DNA of 64,000 nt from Gavia stellata. Taxonomy: Eukaryota > Chordata > Aves > Gaviiformes > Gaviidae. The position numbers and the translations under genes are program-made. How positions within the stretch are numbered: position 1 is the stretch's first letter; each line of letters begins with the position of its first letter. A model generated the notes under the pieces. That model did not search any database and had not been told where the DNA came from. It worked only from the letters and a program-made list of their open reading frames with translations. Where the stretch lies: assembly GCF_030936135.1 (NCBI RefSeq), contig NC_082599.1, forward strand, positions 63,181,686 to 63,245,685, in the 5' to 3' direction. Below are positions 51,301 to 62,385 of the stretch, one piece after another.

Positions 51301-53675
51301 TGCTGGCCCCGAACATGAACGCACCCAAAACAAGCTGCAGGGTGCACAGCTCCAAAAAAGTGCAAGGTTGGAGGGATCCAAAAAAGCCCGAGGGCGCAGG
51401 ACTCCCTCCAAAACAACTCCAAAGGGTGAAGGACTGCCCAACAAATACTCCAAATGGTGCAGGGCTCCCCAAAACCACAAATGGTGATGCACTTCTCCGG
51501 GGCAGCGCTGTGAAGGCCTCTGGAAATAGCAGGTTTGGCAATATTCCAAAAGGCACCAAAGCTGTAAAGGGCTCCCGAAAACCAAAATGGTGACGCACTC
51601 CAAACAAGTCCCGGGGTACAGAGCTCCAGAAGACTGCCGGTTTGGAGATCTCCCAAAAACCCAAATGGTGCAGGACTCTCCCAAAAAAGACCCAAATGAG
51701 GATGCACTCCTCTGGGGTGGCCCTGTGATGCAACCCGAAAATCCCGGGTTTTGTAATATTCCAAAAAATAGCAAAACTGTAAAAGGCTCCAAAAACCACA
51801 ATGGCGATGACGCACACAAAAGAAGACCCAGGGTACAGGGCTCCAAAAAAGCGCCAGGTTGGAGGGATGCAAAAAAGTCCCAGGGTGCAGGACTCCTCCA
51901 AAAAAGCCCGAGGGTGCAGGACCGCCTCCAAAAAACCACCAAATGGTGCAGCACTCCCCCAAAAAAACACCAAACGGTAATGCACTCCTCCAGGGAAGGG
52001 ATGCAAAGCCCTCTAGAAATTCCGGGGTTTATACTATTCCAAAAAGCAGCAAAGCTGTAAAGCGATCACAAGAAAAAAAATGGTGACACACACAAAACAA
52101 GTCTCGGGGTACAGACCTCCAAAAAAGTGCCAGGTTGGAGCAATCAAAAAAAGCCCCAGAGTCCGGGACTCCCTACAAGAAAACTCCAAACGGTGCAGGA
52201 CTCCCCAAGAAAACAAACGGTGATGCACTCCTCTAGGGCAGCGCTGTGAAGGCCTCCAGAAAATCTGTGTTTCGGAATATTAAAAAAATAGGGGAAAAGG
52301 CGACTCCTCAAAAATGACTCCAAATGGTGCAGGGCTCCCCAAAAACACAAACGGTGATACACTTCTCCGGGGCAGCGCTGTGAAGGTCTCTGGAAAAAAC
52401 GGGTTTGGTAAAATTCCAAAAGGCACCAAAGCTGTAAAGGACTCCCAAAACCGAAATGGTGACGCGCTACAAACAAGCCCCGGGGTACAGAGGTACAAAA
52501 AAGAACTAGTCTGGAGAGCTCCCAGAAAAAAAAAAACAGTGCAGGAACATCCAAAAAAATCAACGGTGAACGGCTCTCAAAAAAACAAATGGTGATGCAT
52601 TCGTCCGAGGGGGCGGCGCGGTGATGCGCTCCAGAAATCACTGGTTTTGTAATATTCCAAAAACTAGCAAAACCAGAAAGGGCTCCAAAAAACCCAAACG
52701 GAGATGTACACAAAACAAGAGCAAGGGTACAGAGCTCCAAAAAAGTGCCAGGTTGGAGGGATCCAAAAAAGCCCCAGAGTGCAGAACTCCTTCCCAAAAA
52801 TACTCCAAACAGTGCAGAACTCCACAAAAATTACTCCAAATGGTGCAAGGCTCCTGCCAAAACCACGCCAAATGGTGCAAGGCTCCCCCAGAAAAACTGC
52901 AAACGGTGCAGGGCTCCCCCAAAAAACCAAATGGTGATCCTCTCCTCCGGAGCGGGGGACAGCGCAGAGATGCTCTCCAGAAATCACGGGTTTTGTAATA
53001 TTTAAAAAAAAAAAAAAAAAAGCTCGCAAAAAATGCTGATGCATACAAAAAAAAGACCAAGGCTACAGAGCTCCAAGAAGTGACAAATTGGAGTGATTAA
53101 AAAAAAAAACCGCAGGGTGCAGGACTCCTTCAAAAAAATACCCGAAATCGTGCAGGACTCCCCAAAATTACCCCAAACAGTGAAGGGCTCCCTCCAAAAA
53201 TTACTCCAAACGGTGCAGGACTCCCAAAAAAGCCAAATGGTGATGCGCTCCTCCGGTGGGGCGGCGCGGTGATCCTCTCCTCCGGAGGGGTGGGGGGGGG
53301 GAGGGTGGCGCAGTGATCCTCTCCTTTGGCGGGGGGGTGCGCAGCAGAGTGATGCGCTCCAGAAATGACGGGGTTTATAATATTCTAAAAAACAGCAAAA
53401 ACACAAAGGGCACCCAAAACCCAAAACGGTGACCCTTGCAAAACAAGACCAAGCGTATAGAGCTCCAAAAAAGACCGAGGATGCAGGAGTCCTTCCAAAA
53501 ATTACTCCTAACGGAGCAGGGCTCCCCAAATATTACTGCAAACGGTGAAGAGCTCCCTAAAAATTATTGCAAACGGTGCAGGGGTCCCTCCAAAAATTAC
53601 TGCAAACTGTGCAGGACCCCCCAACAAATACTCCAAAAGGTGCAGGACTCCCAAACAACCCAAATGCTGATGCTC
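51300..53675. repeat. A-rich composite repeat, left part
   Basis: Built from subunits of about 30-40 bp such as GCTCCAAAAAAGTGCCAGGT, GGTGCAGGACTCCCCAAAAA, and 'ggtgatgcactcctccgggg' with 'ggcagcgctgtgaagg'. A landmark TTTGTAATATTCCAAAA-type string recurs at about 51,540, 51,760, 52,031, 52,411, 52,651, 52,998 and 53,381, so the composite unit varies from about 220 to 380 bp. Minus-strand frames of up to 250 codons rich in Phe, Leu, Gly and Ser are by-products. Confidence 0.92.
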
Positions 53676-56487
53676 TCCTCTGCGGCGGCGGGCGGCGCGG
53701 CGATTCTCCCCGTCGGCGGTGCAAGCGGGCGGCGCGGCGATCATCTCGTCGCGGGGGGCAAGCGGGCGGCGCGGCGATCGTCTGCGGCAATGGGGCAAGC
53801 GGGCGGCGCGGCGATCCTCTCGACGGCGGGGCAACCGGGCGGCGCGGCGATCCTCTCGACGGCGGGGCAAGCGGGCGGCGCGGCGATCCTCTGCGGCGAG
53901 GGGGCAAGCGGGCGGCGCGGCGATCCTCTGCGGCAATGGGGCAAGCGGGCGGCGCGGCGATCCTCTCGACGGCGGGGCAAGCGGACGGCGCGGCGATCCT
54001 CTCGACGGCGGGGCAACCGGGCGGCGCGGCGATCATCCCGTCGCGGGGGGCAAGCGGGCGGCGCGGCGATCCTCTCGGGCGGCGCGGCGATCCTCCGACG
54101 GCGGGGCAAGCGGGCGGCGCGGCGATCCTCTGCAGCGAGGGGGCAAGTGGGCGGCGCGGCGATGCTCTCGACGGCGGGGCAACCGGCGGCGCGGCTATCC
54201 TCTGCGACGAGGGGGCAAGCGGGAGGCGCGGCGATGCTCTTGACGGCGGGGCAAGCAGGTGGCGCGGCGATCCTCTGCGGCGAGGGGGCAAGTGGGCGGC
54301 GCGGCGATGCTCTTGACGGCGGGGCAAGCAGGCGGCGCGGCGATCCTCTGCGGCGGCGGGGCAAGCGGGCGGCGGGGCTATCGTCTGCGGCGGCGGGGCA
54401 AGCGGGCGGCGCAGCGATCCTCTCGACGGCGAGGGGGCAAGCGGGCGGCGCGGCGATCATCTTGTCGCGGGGGGCAAGCGGGCGGTGCGGCGATCCTCTC
54501 GGGCGGCGTGGCGATCCTCTGCGGCGGCGGGGCAAGCGGGCGGCGCAGCGATCCTCTCGACGGCGAGTGGGCAAGCGGGCGGCGCGGCGATCATCTCGTC
54601 GCGGGGGGCAAGCGGGCGGCGCGGCGATCCTCTCGACGGCGGGGCAAGCGGGCGGCGATCCTCTCCACGGCGGGTCAAGCGGGCGGCGTGGCGATCCTCT
54701 CGACGGCGGGGCAAGCGGACGTCGCGGCGATCCTCTCGACGGCGGGGCGGTCCTCTCGACAGCGGGGCAAGCGGGCGGCGCGGCGATCCTCTGCAGCGGC
54801 GGGGCAAGGTGGAGGCGCGGCGATCATCTGCGGCGAGGGGGCAAGCGGGCGACGCGGTGATGCTCTCGGGCGGCGCGGCGATCCCCTCGACGGCGGGGCG
54901 ATCCGCTCGACGGCGGGGCAAGCGGGCGGCGCGGCGATCCTCTCGACGGCGGGGCAAGCGGGCGGCTCGGCGATCCTCTCGACGGCAGGGCAAGCGGACG
55001 GCGCGGAGATCCTCTGCGGCGGCGGGGCAAGCGGGCGGCGGGGCGATCCTCTGCGGCGACGGGGTAAGCGAACGGCGCGGCGACCCTCTCGGGCGGCGCG
55101 GCGATCCTCCGACGGCGGGGCAAGTGGGCGGCGATCCTCTGCGGCGGCAGGGCAAGCGGGCGGCGGGGCGATCCTCTCTACGGCGGGGCAAGCGGGCGGC
55201 GCGGCGACCCTCTCGACGGAGGGCAAGCGGGCGGCGCGGCGATGCTCTCGTCGCGGGGGGCAAGCGGGCGTCGCGGCGATCTTCTCGGGCGGCGCGGCGA
55301 TCCTCTGCGGCGGCGGGGCGATCCTCTCGACGGCGGGGCAAGCGGGCGGCGCGGCGATCCTCTGCGGCGGCGGGGCAAGCGGGCGGCGCGGCGATCCTGT
55401 CGACGGCGCGGCGATCCTCTCGACGGCGGGGCAAGCAGGCGGCGCGGCGATCCTCTGCCGCGGCGGGGCAAGCGGGCGGCGGGGCTATCGTCTGCGGTGG
55501 CGGGGCAAGCGGGCGGCGCGGCGATCCTCTCGACGGCGAGGGGGCAAGCGGGCGGTGCGGCGATCATCTAGTTGTGGGGGGCAAGCGGGCGGCGCGGCTA
55601 TCCTCTCGACGGTGGGGCATGTGGGCGGCGCGACGACCCTCTGCGGCGAGGGGGCAAGCGGGAGGCGCGGCGATCCTCTGTGGCGGCAGGGTAAGCGGGC
55701 GGCGCGGCGATCCTCTGCGGCGGTGGGGCAAGCGGGCGGCGCGGCGATCCTCTCGACGGCGGGGCAAGCGGCGGCGCGGCGATCCTCTCGACGGCGGGGC
55801 AAGTGGACAGCGCGACGATGCTCTCGTCGCGGGGGGCAAGCGGGCGGCGCGGCGATCCTCTCGGGCGGCGCGGCGATCCTCTCGACGGCGGGGCAAGTGG
55901 ACAGCTCGACGATGCTCTCGTCGCGGTGGGCAAGCGGGCGGCGCGGCGATCCTCTCGTCGCGGGGGGCAAGCGGGCGGCGCGGCGATCCTCTCGGGCGGC
56001 GCGGCGATCCCCTGCGGCGGCGGGGCAAGCGGGCGGCGCGGCGATCCTCTCGACGGCGGGGCAAGCGGGAGGCGGGGCGATCGTCTGCGGCGGCGGCGCA
56101 AGCGGGAGGCGGGGCGATCCTCTCGACGGCGGGGCAAGCGGGCGGCGCGGCGATCCTCTGCGGCGGCGGCACAAGCGGGAGGCGGGGCGATCGTCTGCGG
56201 CGGCGGGGCAAGCGGGCCTCGCGGCGATGCGCTCGACGGCGGGGCAAGCGGGCGGCGCGGCGATCCTTTCGGGTGGCGGAGCGATCCTCTGCGGCGAGGG
56301 GGCAACCGGACGGCGCTGTGGTCCTCTCCGTTGGCGGGGCAAGTCGGCAGCGCGGCGACCCTCTCGACGGCGGGGTAAGCGGATGGCGCAGCGATCCTCT
56401 GCGGCGACGGGGCAAGCGGGCGGCGTGGCGATCCTCTGCGGCGAGGGGCAAGGAGGCGGCGCGGCTATCCTCTCGTCGGGGGGGCAC
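53676..56487. repeat. 36-bp GC-rich minisatellite, about 78 units
   Basis: The core unit is GCGATCCTCTCGACGGCGGG followed by GCAAGCGGGCGGCGCG. Variants change the middle to CTCTGCGGCGGCGGGG, CTCTGCGGCGAGGGGG, CATCTCGTCGCGGGGG or a shortened CTCTCGGGCGGCGCG. Because 36 is a multiple of three and the unit has no stop in any frame, long frames open on both strands (763 and 720 codons on plus; over 300 on minus). I do not call a gene. Confidence 0.96.
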
Positions 56488-57400
56488 TCGCCATGTGTTG
56501 TATTATTCCGGTATACAGCAAAAAGGGCTGCAAAAAACCAAATTGGTTAAGCACTTTAAAAATGCCCCAGCGTGGCGACCTCCAAAAAACTGCCTGGTTG
56601 CAGAGCTCCAAAAAGAAAACCAAACGATGCAGCTGTCCCCTCTATAAACCAAATGGACAACGGCTCCTAGAAAACCACTTTGTGGAGCTCTCCTCCGGGG
56701 CAGAGCGGTGAAGTACTCCAAAAGTCCTGGCTGTTGTAATATTGCAGTAAAGAGCAAAACTGTAGAGGGCTCCCAAAATACAAAATGGTGACGCGCTCCA
56801 AACAAGCCTCAGGGTGCACAAGTCCAAAAAAGTGCCGGGTTGGAGCGCTCCCAAAAAAGCCCCAGGGTGCAGAGCTCCAAACAGCACAACGATGGAGGAC
56901 TCTGAAAAAGCCCCGGGATGGAGCACTCCGAAAAAGCACCGGTGTTAAGCGCTCCAAAATATCCAACCAGTGAAGCAAACCGGAAAAGCCCCACATAGAG
57001 GGCTCCCAAAAAAAGCCAAACGGTGAAGCACTCCTCTGGGGTGGCATGGTGATGCACTCCAGAAACCCCAGGTGGTGTAGCATTCCAGAAAAACAGTGAA
57101 ACCATAAAGGGCTTCCAAAAAACAAAATGGTGAAGCATTCCAAAAAAGCCCCGGGGTGCAGAGCTCCAAAACACCCAAGTGATGGAGCACTCCTAAAAAG
57201 CACCGGGGTGAAGCACTCCCAAGGCCTGGCCTGGACAGCTCCCAAAAAGCCCCAGATAGAGCGCTCCAAGAAATCCCCTGTGTGGAGAGCTCCCAAAAAA
57301 ACAAACGGTGCAGGACCGCGAGGAAAACCAAACGGTGAAGCGCTCCTCCAGAGCCATATGGTGATGTGCTCCGCACATGCTTCAAAACTAGTGTGGGCAA
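56488..57400. repeat. A-rich composite repeat, right part
   Basis: The same subunits as 51,300-53,675 resume (GCTCCAAAAAAGCCCCGGGG, 'ggtgaagcactcctctgggg', and TGTAATATTGCAGTAAA at about 56,735), ending near 57,400. Confidence 0.9.
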
Positions 57401-58150
57401 TCCTAGACTGTGGGCAATCCTAGAAAACAGCAGTGCAACAGGTATCTTTGTTCCCATTTGGAAATTCCTAGCCAACAAATGTACCATGTTCCTGCCAATC
57501 TCCTAGGAGACAGTCATTCCTAGTAACTCCTGGGAAACTCCTTGAATGCATCCCAGTTCTTCATCTCCTAGGGCTTCCTGGGAAATTCCTCATTTCTCCC
57601 TCGTTTTGCTGTGCCAAAGAGCCATGCTGCACATTCCCACAACAGAAAGACTGCCTGCGCCTCACCGGGCTACACCTGATGGGGACACAAATGCCACACC
57701 TCTTCCCAGAACCCTCCTGTTGATGGTACAGGGATTAGTCAACTCTGCGGCCCACCGCTCTTAATGCTTCCTAGAGAGCTTTCACCCTTCACAGGTGGCA
57801 CCTCCACAGGGGCACAACCCACTTCTCTGCCCTTGAAGAAACCTGCAACTCACAGAAGGCCCTTTCTGGCCGAGATACAAGGTGGCTCCCAAAACATTCC
57901 CCTTGGCCCCTTCAAATGACCACCTGGAGAGCTCCCGGTTCACCCAGGAGCCACCTTTCTGCTCCTCTGGTCACTCTGACCTCACCCTCGCTGTTCACCT
58001 GCTACCCAAGAGATACACAAGCAGCACAAAGTCCACATCTGTGGCGACGCAGAGGCTCAGCCCAGTTCCCCGGGCTGCAGCTAGAAGACATTCAGACAGC
58101 AGAGACACGGCGGATGGACAAAAAGGGTTTGGACTATGTCCCTGCTTTCC
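57401..58150. other. Unrecognised sequence
   Basis: I see no gene or repeat that I can name. Confidence 0.4.
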
Positions 58151-60074
58151 CTCTATAGGTTGAACAGAACTCGACAGTATGTTTACTGCCTACACTCCAA
58201 AGAGTCTGGCTGAGATTTCTGCATATACAAATGGGGCATAAACAAGAGAGTATGTATTTTAGTGGGAAACAAAAAAGCCTCACCTTGCTTAGCTGAAGCT
58301 TGCTTCGTTTCATTTACATTATCTGCAGGTTGTGTATATTCTACATACGCAACAAGTCCTGCATCGCCCAAGCGAGGGAACTTCTGCCTGGATACAAAAT
58401 GCACACAGCTAGGACACCATCTAGATGCGTTTATATGCATAGGAGATACACAGAACACATGCAGCAAGTATAAAGAGAACATATACGGATAGACAGAGAG
58501 AGATACAAAGAAATATATGTCTTTCACCAACACAGATACACACCCCCCACGCACTGGCTATACAGAACATTCACAGACACAATATCCTCTATCTGCCTCA
58601 GCTGATCTCATCTCGCTGAGGCTTTTTTCCTCTCTCGATTCAGAAGATAGATTATCTACGCATAAAAAAAGTATACAGACGCACGTAGCACAACCACGTT
58701 TTCTCTCCCTAGATACACTCTCTACACAGAGCACACACATGGAGCGTGCAGAATAGACGTACGATGTGTCAGTCGGGTATGTACTACACTAAAGCAGTCA
58801 GACAGGACAGGGGAAGCTACGCTTTCTGTCTTTATGGTGAATATGAATGTCGATGCCTTTATGTTGAATCGGTACTGTCTCCACACGGAACACAGACATT
58901 TTCAAGTCCAAGGGAGGAAGGGCATTTCCCTCTGCGTATGGAGGCGTATGCTGTCCTGACTTGGAGCACACGGACATGAATACACTTACTTTACGTGCAG
59001 ACATATGCAGAGAGAGGGCAAGGTATGTTTTTTCCGTCAGCACAGAGCTCACGTATTGCCATTACACAGAATACGTCCTGTCTGTCTGTAGAGTAGATCC
59101 AAAGAGCTGAGGCGGGTCTTCTCTGCTTCCAGAAGAGAGCCTCTTTCCATGGAAGACTACAGAAGACCCATACAGTCACGCTTTCTGTCTGTACGCACAA
59201 GAGATCCTAACTACCAAATACACACAGGGCTGAAGAGAGGATTTGGTTTATCCCTATCGAATATATTCGACAGGAGAGGAAGGCTTGTCAGTGTTTTCTT
59301 TGAATACAGCCTATGCATATGTGGAATACAGGCAGGCAAGGTGATGAGAGGCTTTTCTGTCTGCATAGAGAATATATGGGCTAAATATAACACATGTACA
59401 TAGAAAGGCAGTGCCTCACCTACCTCTACATCTAATAACGACCATCTGTGTGCACACAACATGCCAGCAACAAGGGGAGGCTTTTCTGTCACTATACAGA
59501 CTACATATTGTCTTCCTCAAGACTACACATGGATGGGCAAAGCCAGGCTTGCTTTCTCAGTATGCAGCGTATACCAGGATATACTTTGCCTATCAGAAAA
59601 GAGATGGTGAGGCTTTTCTCTCCAGATACAGACTCTATTTCTTCTGCAGATAGACTGTATGCGGGCAAAGCATGTCTAGTCATAGACTAGATACCGCCAA
59701 GGCAGGGCTTTTGGGTCTGCTTATACAGTGTGCGCTGGCTGTACAGGGAACAGAAACCAACAGAAGGGTGAGGTGGGGCAATACCCTTCCGTCACCAGAC
59801 AGGCTATAAAATGGCTCTACAGAGAAGACGTATGGAGAGCACCGCACACCACTTTCCTGTTGGGATGCAGAATGTATTCTGCTGACGGAGCAGAGACGGG
59901 CCAGGTGAGGCAGGGCCTTCCCACCCACCAGCATGTGAAATCTGGGGAGGCTGGGGGGGGAAAGGGGAGTGTCTCTGTACATCAGGCACACTCTGCCTAT
60001 AGAAGCACACAAGCAGGGGACGTGAGGCTTTTCTCTTGGCAGAGCAAAGACTTGGTGCACACAATAGTACTGTG
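58150..60074. repeat. Degenerate dispersed/tandem repeat, GAGGCTTTTCTGTCTGTATACAG type
   Basis: Variants of GGCTTTTCTGTCTGCATAGA followed by a 'ctgtacagagcac'-like stretch recur (for example 58,825, 59,180, 59,351, 59,480, 59,610, 59,705, 60,020). Spacing is irregular, roughly 70-130 bp. Open frames are short. Confidence 0.55.
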
Positions 60075-60630
60075 TGTTACGGAACATCTTGAAACACAAG
60101 GTCAAAAACAAAGTGAAAAAGAATGGAAAGAATGGAAAGAAGCTATTTCATAAAAAATGCACCTGGTATTTAGACAAATTAAAGATAAAAACTGTCTCCA
60201 CTAACTCTCCACTAACTAGCAATAATGATTAACGCAAGGACAAATTCTAGAAAAAAGAGAGTGCCAAAATAGTGCCCCTAAAGTTAACCTGCCTCATTAT
60301 AGTCTCAGTACAATGTTAAAAACCTCACCTCCCAGTTAGAAGAGCCCCGAACCCAAATAAGCCCCCTATTCTCTGAGCATGTGTAGGGAATTAATAGAGA
60401 ACTGTATCTTTAAGATGAAGTAAGAAAGGTACTAACCAAGAGTTAATTTAGGGGTAGGATCAGGAGGCGTAACTAACTTTGTTAACTGTTTTAAATACCT
60501 GTCATGATTTTAACCTGGTGTGCATGCTAGGAGGAGAAATCCCCTTGCACCCGGAGCTGCAATAAACCAATGTCGGCTTTCTAAACTATCATTTGGTTTG
60601 GAGAGTTTTCTTCGTTACGATTTTCGGTAA
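60075..60630 (+). mobile_element. Solo LTR, same family as 3,539-4,064
   Basis: It starts TGTTACGGAACATCTTG and ends ACGATTTTCGGTAA. AATAAA lies at 60,561-60,566. No internal retroviral sequence adjoins it. A clear target duplication is not visible; AGTAC at 60,066-60,070 and 60,635-60,639 is possible only if the ends are drawn slightly wider. Confidence 0.8.
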
Positions 60631-60810
60631 TGTAAGTACAGGGCTCTCCTGCCTGTATGTGGAGTACAGGCTGTCTACAGAGCAGGGAGATGACTCTGGA
60701 CTTAGAGCATACATTGCTCATCTGCTCAACAGACCCAGAGAGGCAGGGGACGGTGGGGCGCTCCTGCCTGTACACAGGCAATGCCCTCTTTGTAGAGCAC
60801 AGGCAGAAGG
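60631..60810. repeat. Continuation of the degenerate repeat
   Basis: 'gggctctcctgcctgtatgt', 'ggagtacaggctgtctacag' and 'cgctcctgcctgtacacagg' resume the pattern seen before the LTR, so the LTR landed inside the repeat. Confidence 0.55.
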
Positions 60811-61435
60811 GTGAGGCAAGGCAAGGCTGCCGGGGGGCTGGCAGCTATCAGAGCTCTCCTCTTGCAGCCAGGTAGAGGCACCCTCCTGCCAACCTGGCCT
60901 GAAGTTTCCAGTGGCTTGGCAGCTCACTGGGTGCTCAGGGCCACGATGCTCCAGGGAGGCTGAGGAGGCTCATCAGGCCCTCATCCCCCACGACATCCAG
61001 GGGGAAGAGCCCGGGGCTCTGGCAGGATTGTCCTCAGGAAGGCTCAAGTAGGAGCAAACACATCCTGCTGCATCCAGCACCATCGGGCTGGTGGCACAGT
61101 CCAGGGCTTCGGCTCCTATGACCGCAGGACCCTTCCTCAAGGAGCACAAGGAATAAGGACTGCCGGCCCAGGGACACGGCTCCCCTTGACTGAGCGCACA
61201 AGAGAGTCTCTGCGAGCAGGCTGGCTAACCCAGTGAGGAAGGCCTGCAAACCACATACACCACCACAGCCTTCTCCGACCCTGCAGGCACGGTGCCGGGG
61301 GCAGCGAGGAGGCGTCCAGGGGACAGCAGCACAGAGCAGTATCGTCTCACACCCCATGTGTGAAAGCAGAATGATGGGGCAACTGTCTCCACCCTCCGCT
61401 GGACTCCTTGTCCACAGACATGGAAAAACTGATCA
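60811..61435. other. Unrecognised sequence
   Basis: I see nothing I can support. Confidence 0.4.
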
Positions 61436-61439
61436 AGCA

Positions 61440-62060
61440 TGCAAAGGTCAAGGGCACGCTGGGCTGCAGCCACCATCCGGTTGTAGAATTTAAGAACCCG
61501 AGAGAAGTGAGCAAACCAGCAGAACCTCAACGCTGGACTTCAGCGGAGCAGACTGCCGCTTCCTGAAGAGCTTCTAGGCAGGAGCCTACAGGAGACCGGC
61601 CTGGAGGGCAAAGGGGCCCAGGGCAACTGGTTGAACTTCAAGGACCACAGCCCCCACCTCCCCAGGCACCAGAAGGGTCCGTGCCAAAACACAGAGTAGC
61701 AGAACACAAAGTAGCAAACACAAAGCAAAACACAAGTAGCAGAAGGCCAGCACTGACGGACAGGAAACTCCTGAGACACCTCAAACGCCAAAAAGGAAGA
61801 ACACACGAGGCGCAGGCAGAGACGGGATACCCAGGAGAACAGAGGGACATCGCGCAAGCATGCAGGGATGGACTGGGGAAAGCCACAGCTTAGCTGGAGG
61901 CAAACTAGGAAGACATGAAGGACAACAGGAAGGGCTTCTGGAAGGCTACTGGAAGCAGAAGGAAGCCTAAGGGAAATGCAAGCCACTGCTCAACAGCAAG
62001 GGAACTTACTGGCAAAGGACAAAGGAAAAGCTATAGAGAAGATGCTACACAGGGCAGAGG
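61440..62060 (+). mobile_element. CR1 LINE endonuclease-to-RT segment, plus strand
   Basis: The nucleotide order matches CR1 ORF2 between the endonuclease and RT: 'tggacttcagcggagcagac', 'caactggttgaacttcaagg', 'catgcagggatggactgggg' and 'aagggcttctggaaggctac'. Frames are broken. Confidence 0.75.
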
Positions 62061-62094
62061 TGTGTGGGCAGGGGGTTGGGTGTGTGTTTTGGGG

Positions 62095-62385
62095 GGGTGT
62101 TTGCCCCACTTCTCACTCCTACTCCTCTCCCTCACTGGAGGAAACAAAGCCAGACTCTTCTTGAGGGGCACACTGGATGGACAAGGGGCAATGGACAAGG
62201 TGCAGATTCTGACTCAAGACAAGGAAAGTTGCTCACCACGAGGCTGCCCAAGCACTGGAACAAGTTGCCAGGGATGATGCTGAATCTCCCTCCTTGGAAA
62301 TACCCCGAACGTAACTGGACATAGCCTGGAGCAACGTGATCCAACTGCATCTGCTCTGAGCAGGAAATCGGACCAGACGGCAGCG
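62095..62385 (+). mobile_element. CR1 LINE 3' UTR segment, plus strand
   Basis: 'acaaagccagactcttcttg', 'ggacaaggggcaatggacaa' and 'tgctctgagcaggaaatcgg' are CR1 3'-region landmarks in order. It probably belongs to the same deleted copy as 61,440-62,060. Confidence 0.7.

Noticed and set aside
51202-51962. Minus-strand frames of about 230-250 codons
   Set aside because: Several overlapping frames in the A-rich repeat encode the same repeated Phe/Leu-rich pattern; this is a repeat by-product.
53676-56487. CRISPR-like regularity (36-bp repeats)
   Set aside because: Units are directly adjacent with no unique spacers, and the genome is animal.
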